Below, in pieces: positions 20,947 to 32,574 of a stretch of DNA of 64,000 nucleotides. A model generated the notes under the pieces. The model saw only the letters and a list, made by a program, of their open reading frames with translations, searched no databases and was not told the origin of the DNA. The stretch is from positions 434,001 through 498,000 of the forward strand of contig OY751490.1 of assembly GCA_963565915.1 (NCBI GenBank), in the 5' to 3' direction. This DNA is from Entoloma clypeatum. Its lineage: Eukaryota > Basidiomycota > Agaricomycetes > Agaricales > Entolomataceae. The position numbers were made by a program, and so were the translations under genes. How positions within the stretch are numbered: position 1 is the first letter of the stretch; the number at the start of each line of letters is the position of its first letter.

Positions 20947-21314
20947 TGTTACGGACTAACGACTACGGACGTATACACTTACGTTTTCACTTTTACTCAT
21001 CGGCCCCCGCTTACACATATCGTATTATACTTTATTTCCTTTAGTATACTTCGCTCCCGCGCTGACTCGCTTTCCGCAGCGGTCTGACTCATTCCGCAGT
21101 CGTCTTACTCAGACGCACTGCCTTCCGCAGTTATCTTACTCAGATACACTGCCTTGCGCAGCACTGACTCATATGCTATCGCCTATGGTCAGTACCTATA
21201 TAAACCCTTTGTACTATAGCTAGATTCCTTAGATTTAGCAATCACATTGCTCTTCGCCTTTCCATCTTCCTGCATACTCTGCCCGAACCTTGGAACGGTT
21301 TGTTACGCATAACA
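20947..21314 (+). repeat. Gypsy 1 3' LTR
   Basis: 368 bp copy of the 5' LTR with 4 differences: one at a CpG (tacgct/tacact), two other transitions, one transversion. Confidence 0.95.
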
Positions 21315-21319
21315 CCCAT

Positions 21320-22701
21320 CAGCTGGATCAGTCCCTAAAGGGGCAACTGCTGAGACATCTGAATCGGCCGCGGGAGTGCCTGATGCTGCCGAGTTTGCTG
21401 CCTGGAAGTGTCCTTCACTCCAGTCCTCAAACTCCCCTGCCGATAACTTGTAGAAATGGGCAGTATTGGTCTTTCAAGCATTGAAGAGGAGGTCAAGCTC
21501 AACCCGTGTTTTGATGTTGCTTGGAGAACAAAAGGTCTGCAAGGGCCAGTTCTTGATGATGACATGATACTTTTGAGTGATTTTTGTGTCGAAGTTGTTG
21601 TAGTACATTCTCGGAACAACAGTATTAGCAGCCTCATCTACCAACAATATGAGATCTAAAAGACAGCAGATTCTCAAGACCTTACTGAGTTTATGTAAAA
21701 TGAGGGATGAGATTTGACCTCGGAGATGAATCAACTCTTGCACGTAATTCCGGACAACACCTGTGATCTAGTGATTAGAGTAAATACCATGCAATAAAGG
21801 CCAACATACCATGCACACTGGAAAGCATATATGCTTCCATTCTGACCGAGATATCAAACAAATTCTCCTTCATTGTGAGCTCAAAAAAGTCGGAAACACG
21901 GTCACTGGTTGTGATGACGTGGGGTGGATTGTATTGCTCCGTCGAGGATCGAACAGCCAGAAGAACAACCTCGACACCAGTGCGGGCGTGCAGACAGCGA
22001 ATCTAGAATAAAATAGATATTATATTTAGATGCTAGGAATTCCACAGCCGTCAAACTCACTTCATCATTCAATGTATCCAGCGTGACACAAACATCGTGG
22101 AAGGAGCTGATTGCAACATTATGTGTACCAAGTTGACGCATCTCACGCATACCGTGCAACATTGTGAGTGTGTCAGTGGCATAACTTTCTCGTGAGTCGT
22201 CTGAAAGTGAAATGCCATTTCTCGGCAATCTGTCCAATCAGCTGGTTGGCCTTCTTCTTCGTTTCACCTTCAGGGAGTTCTAAATAATATTATTGCTGTT
22301 TCAACCACTGACTGTGACAAAAATAGTAATGAAACCCAACCTGCATTCAAGTGCTTAACTTCTTTGCTCACAAATGCGTTCCATAGACCAGTTTTCTTGT
22401 GCTTCTTCTGTAGACGGCTCATTTTCATGACCTCTTCGAGATAATACTGGACGGTATGCTTTTGAAACTCAGCGCGAAGATTCTTGGCCAGTTGAAAGAC
22501 CTCGGCCTGTGCTTTTTGGAGTGCTTCCTGGTAGGTTTGTTTCTCTTCAAGACGGCGGGCTTTCTTGGCAGATTTTTGGGCAGGAGTCAATTTGATAGCT
22601 GCACGCTTCGTACAAGTCTTCCAAGGGGCGCGAGCCAGGCAAGTGGATTTTTTGCGCGACGCGTCGAGGAGATGTTGGAATGGGGTCTTTGATGTAGCCA
22701 T
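21320..22701 (-). pseudogene. Conserved basidiomycete gene of unknown function, cut by Gypsy 1
   Basis: Minus-strand multi-exon gene relic. It starts MATSKTPFQHLLDASRKK, has a Lys/Arg-rich coiled stretch (SAKKARRLEEKQTYQEALQ), and continues through introns to LPEGETKKKANQLIGQIAEK, then YNPPHVITTSDRVSDFFEL, then MYYNNFDTKITQKYHVIIKN and NWPLQTFCSPSNIKTRVELD. I have a recollection of such segments in Agaricomycete proteins found near transposon-rich loci, but no function is known to me. Gypsy 1 sits at its 3' side (21315). Its position next to the KDZ gene suggests a companion or passenger, but this is inference. Exon joints were not all resolved. Confidence 0.5.
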
Positions 22702-23243
22702 AGGTGAATATACGTACTGGTGGTGAACAACACAGATGTCAGAATAAATTAGAATGCATCTTCTTTGTTAAACTAAACAGCGAATGATCGCGGAGATAGA
22801 CATACAAGAATCCCCCTGCATCTGAGTCCCTCACCCAGTACAAAACAAGAGTGACATACTGATAAATTGTATTCACTTTGAAGTCAATAGCTGCGGCACA
22901 AAGGGACCCTCATGTGTGGTAAGTAAGTGTTAAAATCAATCACACGAAGGCTCACCTGTGTCTTCTATGAGATGTATAATTTGACGCACCTGTTGGAGTT
23001 GATGGCTGTGGTGCTTGTACGGCTGGTTTTCAACATGGTGCGTGTTGGAATCAAAGTTTGTCTTCGCTTGTGTCTTTTTCAATTCACATCGATATAAATT
23101 AGAATACATGAATGATGAATACAATCAATCTCACCTCAGGGTTGCGACCGCAGTCATCTGGGGGTGGAGTGATTTCCCGAGCATGAAGACATGTATTTGC
23201 ACGGCGGTGAAAATGGTTAACATCACAAACAAAAAAAATAAGG

Positions 23244-24741
23244 TTATTCTAACAGATCACGCTGGCAGGTGGGGCATTCAGTCATGAGGTAAAACAAGAA
23301 AACAGCCTCGCCAGTTGATACATTGTATGCACGCTTGACCTGGTCAACAAAGTCGCCCTCCGAAAAACACTGCTTGAAAATCTGATGTAAAATCTCAGTG
23401 GCCTCCGCGTCATGGAAATGAGTCGCCACATAAAATCTGAAACTGTAGCCATAATGAGATGATGTAGGCCCTGATGAAGTCCGTTCTGCATGGCGAAAAA
23501 AATCTTGGTAAGGTGGGCTTGTGCTTGGCACATCTGTACTATTTGTGTGAGTAGGAGAAATCCGCCCTGAATCTTGGAGGGGGGGTGTTAGGAAGGTGTG
23601 AAAATCAGGGGAGAAACTCCAACAATCGCACCATGTATATTGATATTGACATATGGGGAGACATCAACATTGATGACAAGGGAGGTGGGGGCTGGATGTC
23701 TGGCGCTGGGCAAATCCGTGTGCCTTGGGACTCCAAACAGTGTTGAATGAATGTGGCCTGCTGTCCTATGAGCTCTGATGGGTGTCGATGGAATAGATGC
23801 CTGTGGTGTGGCAAACCGTGGCGGAGTCCTAGGACCAGGAATGCCACGCACGTGTTGAGACATTGAAAGTACAGTAGACTGGCCTCTTGATGGTGTTGCG
23901 GGAAGTTTATCTGCCAGCTTGTGGAAGTTGAAAGATGCGGTGGGTGCGGTTTCTTCTTCGCCCACGCCTCGACCCATATGATCCTCCAAAACAGCTCCAT
24001 TTGTGAATGATGCTAAAAGAGCACCTCAAAAGCTGGAAAAACGGTCGCATTGATGGAAGGCAGGGTTTCTTGATTCATCAAGGCTCATAGCAGCACTAGA
24101 ACTACAGATAGATGAGCCTCCAAGTCACTGGTGGTTCCCCATGATAAAAACGCACCGCTGAATAAAGATGCCGACCCATTTACCGAGAGATACAAGCCAA
24201 AATGTGTCGGTTACATTATCCATAAAGGTGCAGACCGCAGGCCAGTCTCGATGATTCTGCACGAGTGTTATGACTGTTTCAACAACTGTGACCAAACCGC
24301 AAGCATTGACAATTGGTTGAAAAAGAGAGAGGAGATCCTTGGCTTGCATAGCTGTATTGCATTCGATGTTGAGCGGAAACGACGGGCGTCTACGGCTGCC
24401 CACAACAAATGGCCTATTAATAAGATATTAGCTTGAGAAACAGATAGAACTAAAACTGACATGGCTCCGTAAGTCCCAGTAACAATTTTTTGGTCCTGGT
24501 ACTGCAAACCACTCGGATATGCAAAGACAAATTGTGCTTTGCCAACCATGTTGCGGGAGGAAAATGTGGGCTCAGGGTTCAATGTGAAAGAAAGGATCTC
24601 ATTAAGTATGGATGAAATCAGGTGATTGGTAACCGGGGACAGCTCAGACTTGGCTTGGACATTGTATGTTGATCGTTGAACATTGAACCCTAGGATCATC
24701 AGGGTGTGAACCCTGCAAGTGAGCGCCCAAGCAGTGATCAA
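23244..24741 (-). pseudogene. Decayed gene of unknown function next to KDZ
   Basis: Minus-strand pieces that read as exons of one or two genes: LSFTLNPEPTFSSRNMVGKA, then across a 47 bp intron GSRRRPSFPLNIECNTAM and QAKDLLSLFQPIVNACGLV. A TGA at 24125 ends that exon frame. A second part starts near 23986 (MEDHMGRGVGEEETAPTAS), has a Pro/Thr-rich region, a frame change near 23590, and ends in SGPTSSHYGYSFRFYVATHF and AYNVSTGEAVFLFYL with a final CPTCQRDLLE. No family recognised. Probably a relic. Confidence 0.35.
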
Positions 24742-25125
24742 TTGTGATCGATGTCATCTGATGTCAGATTGCGTGAAACGAGGACTCTCTTGAACAGAGT
24801 GATGTGTTCAACAGTAATCCAACTATAAATTGACAATGAATACAACTCTCTGACATATTGATCAGCCAATAAGACTTACTGAGATTGATAACTTAGTACC
24901 TGGTGAAATCTAAAATCGTTCACGACTTTCAGGTTTCAAATTGGAATGAAGTTCTATTCTTTGGACTCCTGCCAGTGGATCTATGAAGAGCTGAGTATAC
25001 AGTCAAAGCTGTTGCCCATGTTGATGTCCTGTAATAATGTAGTATGGGGTTAGATAACATCGTTAATTGTGAGGGACGCTTTTGACCAACATGGGGATCG
25101 GTCCATGGGATGGCGACGTAGTAAG
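24742..25125. other. No gene seen
   Basis: No supported coding frame or RNA gene. Confidence 0.3.
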
Positions 25126-25515
25126 ATATGATTTCTGCATGAAATGGCAACACTGTGACAGACACCTGGTGTTTGATGCCATCGGACAGGATAGTCGATT
25201 CCCCAGTAATCGAGCAACAAATCACAATGGGTGTCTCGGTCCTTGGAATGCGACGCAAGATATTTGTCTGTGGGGTGGCAACGTAAGATATTTCTGCATC
25301 AAATGACAATATTGTGATGGACACCGTGACCTGGTGTTCGATGCCATCTCGGATGGGATAGTTAATTCTCCCGTAACCAAATAAGAAATCACGATGCTGC
25401 GTCTCAGTCTGCTGTGTAACAGCAACACTGCGATGGACACTTGGTGTTTGATGCCATCTCGGACGGGATAGTCAATTCCCAAGTAATCAAGTAAGAGATC
25501 GTGATGTACATCTCC
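25126..25515. repeat. Three imperfect tandem copies of a tggtgtttgatgccatc unit
   Basis: Copies near 25165, 25335 and 25440 share gacacctggtgtttgatgccatc, ggatagtcaattccc and agtaatcaagtaagaaatc. Spacing is unequal (about 165 and 110 bp). It lies downstream of the KDZ gene; possible terminal structure of the KDZ element, unproven. Confidence 0.6.
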
Positions 25516-25625
25516 GCAACAGAGGATGGAGGCTCTGTGATCTCGGAGTTGCAGCAAACAACATGCAATCTGTACACAGTCATGCAATGGGACACAAAAA
25601 CGAGCAGTGTGATAGGAAATTTAAA

Positions 25626-27673
25626 TCATACAATATTCGAAACATAATCAACAAGTCCACCTATATCACCTATGACCTCATCAAGCTCCTCCCCGTCGCT
25701 GTCAGAATCAAGATCTTGTGAGATCGGATGGGGTGGTGGGAACGTCACATTCCAAATCCCACCAGTTTGACCTTTCGGCACACCAGGTGTCCGATCCCCA
25801 GTAAATCCATGCAATGAGTAAGTGTCAAAAATACGGGCAAGGAGCGCCCTGTTGATGGCACGGCGTCTTTGGAGAAAGTCATCAACTTCCCTGGCAAGAG
25901 GATTCCTGTCGTCTCGTGCAGCGATGGTATCAAAAAAATCAGTCTCATCCACGATTGATGTATGGAGTTGGTGAATCTCGATATTACACCGTATAATCTC
26001 CTCTTGTGCACGCTGGAGTCACTGGTACTTCCGCATCGTCTCACAGATGACAGGATCAGCCCAAGGCTGTGCCAAGATGTCATGTCGAGTGTCGCGAAGG
26101 AGATTGAATTCATCTAAAAAACTGTAGTGAGAGACTTTACTCCAGTCAAGTGTAGGCCGCCCAAGGGGAGCGGCAAATTGATTATACTGTTTGACAGCAT
26201 TGCGAATGGCTTTGGAGCAGTTTTGCAGGGACTTGGCAATATGAGTGCGCATACGATAATCTAGGAACAAGAGTAAGGAAGAGGGGTGATGCAAGAGATG
26301 TGCCTGTGTACCTGTCTGTGAAAGGTTCAGGCAATGGAGCTCAAAGAGTCACTTGACAACAAGGCCTTGAAGTCTGTCGAGCACCTGCTGGTACTTCCGA
26401 GTGGCAATATACTTGAGCGTTTTCTCGTACTCAGGACTTGATGGAGTCCAGCAGAACTGGATATTCATGTGATCTTCAAGCTGGATGAGTTCGACCAGAA
26501 TTCGGTCGCGCTGTTCACCCAAACGGCGGCATTCAGTGTCAGCTCGGCGAGTGATGGACAGGTTGTCGGTATAGGAGAATTCTGGTGATACAAATTGGTA
26601 GTCCTGCGGCGTTTGCATGTGAAAGAGAGATGTGGCATCATCATATTTGGCCCTGACAGACAGAATGAATGTCTTGTCCAATAAAATTGCAGTCAACACT
26701 TACTCAATAATTGTTAGGTCTTCCAGAAGCTCGACATAGGTGATAGCATGAAGGTCACCCCCGGGATCCTTGCCGAGACCTTCAAAGTATTGGCGCTCGG
26801 AAATGATGAAGGCGTCGAGGTTGGCTTCAGTAAGTTTCTTGAGGGCAAGAACCTCTTCTAGATCATTTGTGTTCGTTTCAATGATCTTGAGGGCCTGGAT
26901 GTAGTTTTGATGCAGCATGAGAGCTAGATTCTGATATTTGTCGACATCCCACTGTTGAAAGTAGAGATCAATAAACATTCGACAGCGGTACATGGACATA
27001 TAACGGGTGATGGATGCGAGCGCATTGGATGAGCTGAAGACTCGCTTGAGCGTCTCAAGGTCTTCGAGGCCCATCCCTGCGATACTGTTGGGATGGTGTT
27101 GCAACTGGCAGAGATAGTTATGTGAGTAGCCGTGAAATGCATTGACACAGCAGCGAAAGCCATGCTCTTCAAACGAAGGGCCTAAAGAAGTCGATGCGAC
27201 AGTTTTCCCAAAGTCACAACCAATATCATATCCAATAAGATTCTGCTTTCCAAATGTCGCCAGGCCCTTCGCCACCATTGCAAGCAGATACTTCGCCCTA
27301 ACTCTTGTTGTCAGTTTGATATCCTATGAAAAGATTGACCATGCACAACTCCCCACTCTGCACCATGTCCGCTATCCATAAGATAAACCCATGCCGGCAT
27401 GCACTGGCAAAAATGCCTGCTTCTGAGAATATCGCCCACATTTTCTTCTTCTCGTCTGACGCAGCTGCCTTCCAATTGTCCATGCATCCTGATGGAATAA
27501 CACCTGTATCTCCATCAGTGGGGTCACCCGCTTCATCGTCGACGATAATCTCTTCATCAGCATCGTGAGAGGCAGGTGTTGGGCGACATTTGACTTCATT
27601 AGCAAATTGGTTCACAAAAGCTGTTGACAGGAAGTAGTCACTGTCTTGAAAAATGCGTGTATCAGCGACTTGA
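25626..27673 (-). pseudogene. KDZ transposase, C-terminal part
   Basis: C-terminal two thirds of a Kyakuja-Dileera-Zisupton transposase, separated from its start (38032-39251) by Gypsy 2. Reading on the minus strand: VADTRIFQDSDYFLS, CRHGFILWIADMVQSGEL, YDIGCDFGKTVAST, CCVNAFHGYSHNYLCQLQHH, GLEDLETLKRVFSSSN. These carry the conserved acidic and His motifs of KDZ enzymes. Two in-frame TGA codons (26349-26351, 26019-26021) occur where Arg CGA codons fit (KYQ*LQRAQEEI). It ends at DYVSNIV with an acidic tail (DSDSDGEELDEV). Inactive in this copy. Confidence 0.88.
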
Positions 27674-28225
27674 TGTTACGGCGATAGCCTACAACAAGTT
27701 CAAGGATCGAATCACGTGGGTTCGAACTGGTTCCACTACAAGTCCCTCAATAGGTCAACTTGGTCAATCAGTGAGTTCCTCAGAAGGACGACTCGGTTCG
27801 GGTCAAGCAGAGCTAAGTCCTTGCAAGGCACTTAGTTGGAGAGCGTTCGAAGTGATAGACAAGTAAGCGTTGTTTGCCTAGGTCAAGCTAAGGACCTCTA
27901 CTCTAAGGTTACAGGTTTTATATATGTTATCCGATGGCTATAAATAAGTAAATGCTGCGCAGGAGCTAAATAGGCCATTGGTTAGATAGATGTTTCAAGG
28001 GGCTGTGGCATAGGAGTCAGAGATAAGGCCTCGAGGCCGTGAGTCAGAGATAACGAGTGAAAATGTATCTAAAAGGAGAATAGTCCAAGTCTTTGTGAGT
28101 CATAGCGCTGATAGAGGGGACACGTGTCCCAGGGTCGTCGGAGTTAAGTGAAACGGGGTGTGATGGGGGTCAAGGGTCGAAGGGTCATGTGAAGGTGCGT
28201 AGGAAGAGGGTGAAAAAGTGTAACA
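27674..28225 (-). repeat. Gypsy 2 3' LTR
   Basis: On the minus strand it runs TGTTACACTTTTTC..CGCCGTAACA. A purine tract (minus strand gaaggggggtaa, plus 28226-28237) precedes it. It differs from the 5' LTR at six sites, all CpG-type transitions. Confidence 0.95.
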
Positions 28226-28266
28226 TTACCCCCCTTCTATGCTTGAAGTCACCGGCTTCAATGTTT

Positions 28267-29052
28267 TCAAGTTGCCATGTTGTGTACGGCATCGTCGCCG
28301 AACTCGTACTGGTCATCTTCCAGTGCTGCATAACCCGGGCCCAAGCACTCGTAGTCGTAATGTCCGGGTGCTTTCTTCCAACAATTCTGACATACGTAGT
28401 GTCCGCATTGACACTCAATGTGTCCGTCGGCCCTAGCACAAAGACCGCATTTGCGCCCTTTGTCGATATGCGGCCATCCAGCAGGACGGCGCCAAGGTCC
28501 GCTCAGGGAGTGAGCGCGTCTGTGCGTGTCAATGTCGTAGCCAACGCAGTCAGACTCATCAGTGAGGTCGATAGGAGTCTGAATCGAGGAACCCTGCGCG
28601 AGTTCGACGGGGATCTGATATGATGAACCATGTCCGAGTGGGACAGACATGATCGTTCGTACGGTTTTTCTTCTGGAGCGTTTAGGGACTCCATAGGACG
28701 GTTTCTTTCCTTTTACGTCAGTCTTGACACTGGAAAAGCTTCGGTCGCTGGTTATGGGCGACGTGGGTTCGGTGGGGGAAGGGGTACTCGGGGGTTCGGG
28801 GTTTCTGATGATGAGGGGAATTGGGTCGGGGACGGGGGTCGGTTCAGGGGTAGGTTCGGGGATGGGGATCACCGGGGTGGGATTTATGAGTGAGAGGTCG
28901 GGGTAGTTGGAGCGTGTGGGGAATAATCTTTCAAAGCGTCGGTAGACTCCTCTGTCTACCAGGAGGTCGGCATGGCTGTCAATGAGGCGGGCAATGGAGG
29001 CGGAGGTGTTATAATGGTACTCCCTGATGGCGATAAGCCCGTATAACGCGTT
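28267..29052 (-). pseudogene. Gypsy 2 accessory ORF after pol, C-terminal part with zinc-finger motif
   Basis: 3' part of a third Gypsy ORF that begins at 32544 and was split by the Copia insert. Joining across the Copia, with one duplication removed, keeps the frame (FLVNA then LYGLIAIREYHYN) and gives about 312 residues. This part has a helical region, a Pro-rich low-complexity linker (PTPEPTPVPDPIP), a basic patch (KRSRRKTVRT), and a C-terminal Cys/His cluster: CGLCARADGHIECQCGH then YVCQNCWKK and DYEC. The cluster resembles a RING-like or treble-clef finger. Its role is unknown; perhaps nucleic-acid binding or ubiquitin ligase-like. Confidence 0.7.
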
Positions 29053-29362
29053 TGTTGAAACTTTTCCCATCACGTAGATTAGATTAGATTAGATTACATC
29101 ACGTGACCTTTACACATCTTCGATTACATACTTGTTTGGTTGGTACAAACAGTAGTACGGTATATAAGACCAGGAAACTGTCAATATCAACAAGTTGTCT
29201 CTTGACTCTTAACCAGCTCCATCGCTCTTACCAGCCTCAACCGCTCTCACCAGCCTCACCCTTCCCAACCAAGTAAGTGACTAGAACGGTAGAGTAGAGT
29301 ACTTCCACTGTAGCTGTGTTGCTCAGTACATCTGTGGCTAGCGCCCAGGTGGAACTTCAACA
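29053..29362 (+). repeat. Copia 2 5' LTR
   Basis: TGTTGAAACTTTTCCC..GGAACTTCAACA, 310 bp, with a gattagattagattagatt run and a TATA-like ggtatataagacc. The primer site ggttatgggcccc follows at 29363. Confidence 0.93.
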
Positions 29363-29730
29363 GGTTATGGGCCCCGGATAGCAGAGGGACTTGGGAACGC
29401 TGGCAACAGCAAGTACCTGCCCACTCTACCCTGGTTGGCAGAGAACCGATCGAAAGATCTAGGTTCTGAGTCATACTTCTTCACATGTGAACCTGGGAAC
29501 GTCATTATGACAAGTACCTGTCATGAAGCGTCCCTAAGGGGATTGACTTAGTACACATCATGTGGAAACGTTGATCGTACCTCATACACTTCTGACAAAA
29601 AGGGTTTTTCCCACAAACCGCTATTCCTAAAGGGAATATGTTATGAGGAATCATTTATTTGTTTTCTCTAAAAATCAAATTCAAAAAGAACATCACTGAT
29701 TGGGAGAACTCCTTTTAGACTCATTAAAAA

Positions 29731-32096
29731 ATGTCTACCTCTCGCTCCGCCCTTGACTCCATCGCCATCTTCGACGGCATCGACTACCAGAGTTGGGCCG
29801 AAAAAATGAAGTCGTACCTTCTCCATCAAGGAGTCTGGCGCCTCGTATCCGGCGACATTGAGCACCCCGACATCAAGGACTTTACGGTCACAGTCTCCAC
29901 CCCTGCCTCCGCCACCTCGACATCTGCATCAGGAGGCACATCAAAGACGCCGCAACCTCAAAAGAAGCCTGGACGTCATTGAAGGACTCCTATTCGAAGG
30001 TCTCCCCCGCCACCATATTTGGCGACTTCAAAGCCGCTGCCTCCTTCAAGCTGTCGGGTCGCGATCCCGTACCGGAAATTGAGCGCCTTGGATCACTCTT
30101 CGCTCGCCTCAGCGACTCGAAATTCGTTGTGCCTGATCTGATGCAGGCTATGATCTTGGCAAGTGCGATTCCCGATGCCTGGTTGTCTCTCTCCACCGCC
30201 CTCTTCCAGGTCTACGATGCCGATGACTTCACATGGCAGGCCGTCGCCGACAGCATCATTTCGGAGTACAGGCGCAAGTATGCGATAGGGTCTACTCGGG
30301 CGTCCAACGAGCAGGCCCGGAAAATCTCCGGGACTAAGCGAAAGGGGCAAGACCCCAAATGGGAAAAGCAAACAGCGCCGAGTACCTCGCGAAACAATGC
30401 TGACGAGCAGCCTAACTCGACCGACCCGAGTACCGCTTCTGAAAAGAAGAAGGGAAAGGGGCGCTGGCGCAACCAGAAGAAACGTGCCAACAACGCGGAC
30501 AACGAGTCCGACCAAGCCGAGGAGATGGTCGAGTTCATCGCACCGGCCATTGAGCAACCCCCTCGTTATCCTGCTCCTTGTCCCCTCCCTCCTCGTCATG
30601 CACCTGCCTTCACCACTGTAACGGGCCGCGGGAAAACTACAAGTACCACGCAGCCTGAGTCGGAAAGAATGCAGTCACTCCTGCAACGCATGAACCCGCC
30701 TCCTTCTCAGTACACCGGGCTTCCCTCTGGAAAGCCGTCTGTGTGGAAAAAGAACGAGAAGGTGCGAAGACTCGCCCGAGAAATCGGTGCCCAACCCTCT
30801 GGGTCAAATCTTCGTATCTTAGATACCATCATTCCCGACATTGACGAGAGGCCCACCAAACAGCGTCGGGTGACTCCGCCGTTGGATCAATCACTGCGGA
30901 TGATGGACATCGACCAGGAGCGGATGGGGCCGGATGTGTTTGAAGACGAGATAGAACTTGACGGTTCGTCGAAACCCTCGCTTAAACCTTACCAATTGCG
31001 GAAAGCTAACAATACCTCTCAACAGATGTATGATATAATAGCTAGTACCAGTACAGAATGCGTAGATCACTTTAGCAGTGATTTACATAAAAAATATATT
31101 AAACATTTTGCTTCTTGTACACATTGTAAGGAAAAAGAACGCGCGCAATGGATATTAGATTCCGGCGCCTCTTTACACTTCACCTATGAGTTTAAGGACT
31201 TCGCATATTATAGACCTCTCACAGTCAAGCGATTCGTCCAAACTGCAGCAAAAGGGAAGAAACTGGAAATTCTCGGAGTTGGGGCCGTTCCAGTACGGCA
31301 CACCCTAAATGGGGAAGTTAAAACCCATCTTCTCAGACCGGTGTTCTACATCCCGGACATGGACACACGCCTATTGTCCCTAGGCGTCTTCCTTAACCAT
31401 GGTTACAAAGTGGACGGGACTTGTGGAGAAATCAACATTTCCAAAGGGCTGAGCAAAATCCAGTTTTCGCCCCACATCCTTGGTCAAACCATTTACTGGT
31501 TAGACACCGAAATACGCTATGACCAGATCCATGCGATCTCAAGCGAAATCACTGTCGAAACATGGCACAAGCGTCTTGGTCACCCAAATGATCAAGCACT
31601 TCGAAAGATTCCCACTAGTACCAAAGGGGTACCTGAGACACTAGTACGTGAGAAATCACAGGAAAGTTGTACAGGTTGCCTCAAAGGGAAAATGCCGAAT
31701 CAATCATACCCCAATTCGATGACAAGAGCAACCGAAACCTTCGATCTTATCCATTCCGATCTCAAACAGATATCCACGGCATCTTATCACAAATACAAAT
31801 ATTTCCTTACGTTTTTGGACGACTTCTCATCCCACGTCTGGGTCGTCTTGCTTAGAAAAAAATCTGATGCCATCACGGCACTAAGACAATTTCTTGTGAT
31901 GATCCAGAATCAGTTCGCTGCTACCCCTAAAAAGTGGCGAGTTGATGGAGGTGGAGAGTTCAACGAATACAAGGATGTACTTGCCGATCATGGAATTCTG
32001 ATCGACATCACGCTCCCATATCAGCATCAGCAGAATGGTAGAGCAGAAAGGATCAATCGAACTCTATGGGAAAAATCTCAGGCCCTGTGCTTCAAC
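29731..32096 (+). pseudogene. Copia 2 gag-pol, frameshifted and truncated in integrase
   Basis: Polyprotein relic. The gag begins MSTSRSALDSIAIFDGIDYQ (29731), has a frame change before 29980, and continues as the long frame from SWAEKMKSYL-type gag into AATSKEAWTSLKDSYSKVSP. Then comes protease (WILDSGASLHFTYEF), the integrase His/Cys domain (TWHKRLGHPN, then CTGCLKGK), and integrase core Asp (HSDLKQI), Asp (DGGGEF). It stops shortly after the Glu region (QQNGRAERINRTLWEK) at the junction with the inverted LTR. Reverse transcriptase and RNase H are missing. Confidence 0.88.
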
Positions 32097-32386
32097 GCTA
32101 GCCACAGATGTACTGAGCAACACAGCTACAGTGGAAGTACTCTACTCTACCGTTCTAGTCACTTACTTGGTTGGGAAGGGTGAGGCTGGTGAGAGCGGTT
32201 GAGGCTGGTAAGAGCGATGGAGCTGGTTAAGAGTCAAGAGACAACTTGTTGATATTGACAGTTTCCTGGTCTTATATACCGTACTACTGTTTGTACCAAC
32301 CAAACAAGTATGTAATCGAAGATGTGTAAAGGTCACGTGATGTAATCTAATCTAATCTAATCTACGTGATGGGAAAAGTTTCAACA
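32097..32386 (-). repeat. Copia 2 inverted, truncated LTR
   Basis: 290 bp, a reverse copy of 29053-29342. The last 20 bp of the LTR (U5 end) are absent at the junction with the integrase frame. Confidence 0.92.
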
Positions 32387-32544
32387 GCATTGACCAGAAA
32401 CTGGTCCGTTTCGTCTTCAAGTCGCCCAAGGATGTTGTTCTCGTCTTCGGGATTGGTGAACAGGTTCAGGAGTCGGGATCGTCTGGTATGTCTGTCGGTG
32501 TTGAAACGAACTTCTTCGGGAGAGGCGATGCGGAGGTTGGACAT
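32387..32544 (-). pseudogene. Gypsy 2 accessory ORF, N-terminal part
   Basis: Starts MSNLRIASPEEVRFNTDRHT at 32544, 31 nt after the pol-chromodomain stop (32575-32577), and runs to FLVNA where the Copia insert breaks it. The continuation is at 29047-28267. The sequence is charged and helical. No known family recognised for this part. Confidence 0.7.
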
Positions 32545-32574
32545 GATTGTGAAAGGGATATAGGTCGTTGAGTT

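Larger units (their letters stand above)
14750..21314 (+). mobile_element. Complete chromodomain Gypsy element 1 (6,565 bp)
   Basis: Flanked by the 5 bp duplication CCCAT (14745-14749 and 21315-21319). The two 368 bp LTRs differ at 4 sites by my comparison. Order: LTR, gag with two zinc knuckles, pol with protease, reverse transcriptase, RNase H, integrase and chromodomain, a small extra ORF, a purine tract, LTR. This is the chromovirus layout. It is inserted into the 3' side of the decayed minus-strand gene at 21315-22701. Confidence 0.95.
29053..32386 (+). mobile_element. Copia element 2, abnormal insert with two inverted U3 ends
   Basis: Forward LTR (29053-29362), leader and truncated gag-pol, then an inverted LTR (32097-32386) lacking its last 20 bp. 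The insert is flanked by near-matching 5 bp repeats gcgtt (29048-29052) and gcatt (32387-32391). Both outer ends are therefore LTR U3 ends (TGTTGAAAC). The LTR copies look identical, so the insertion is young. Confidence 0.9.
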
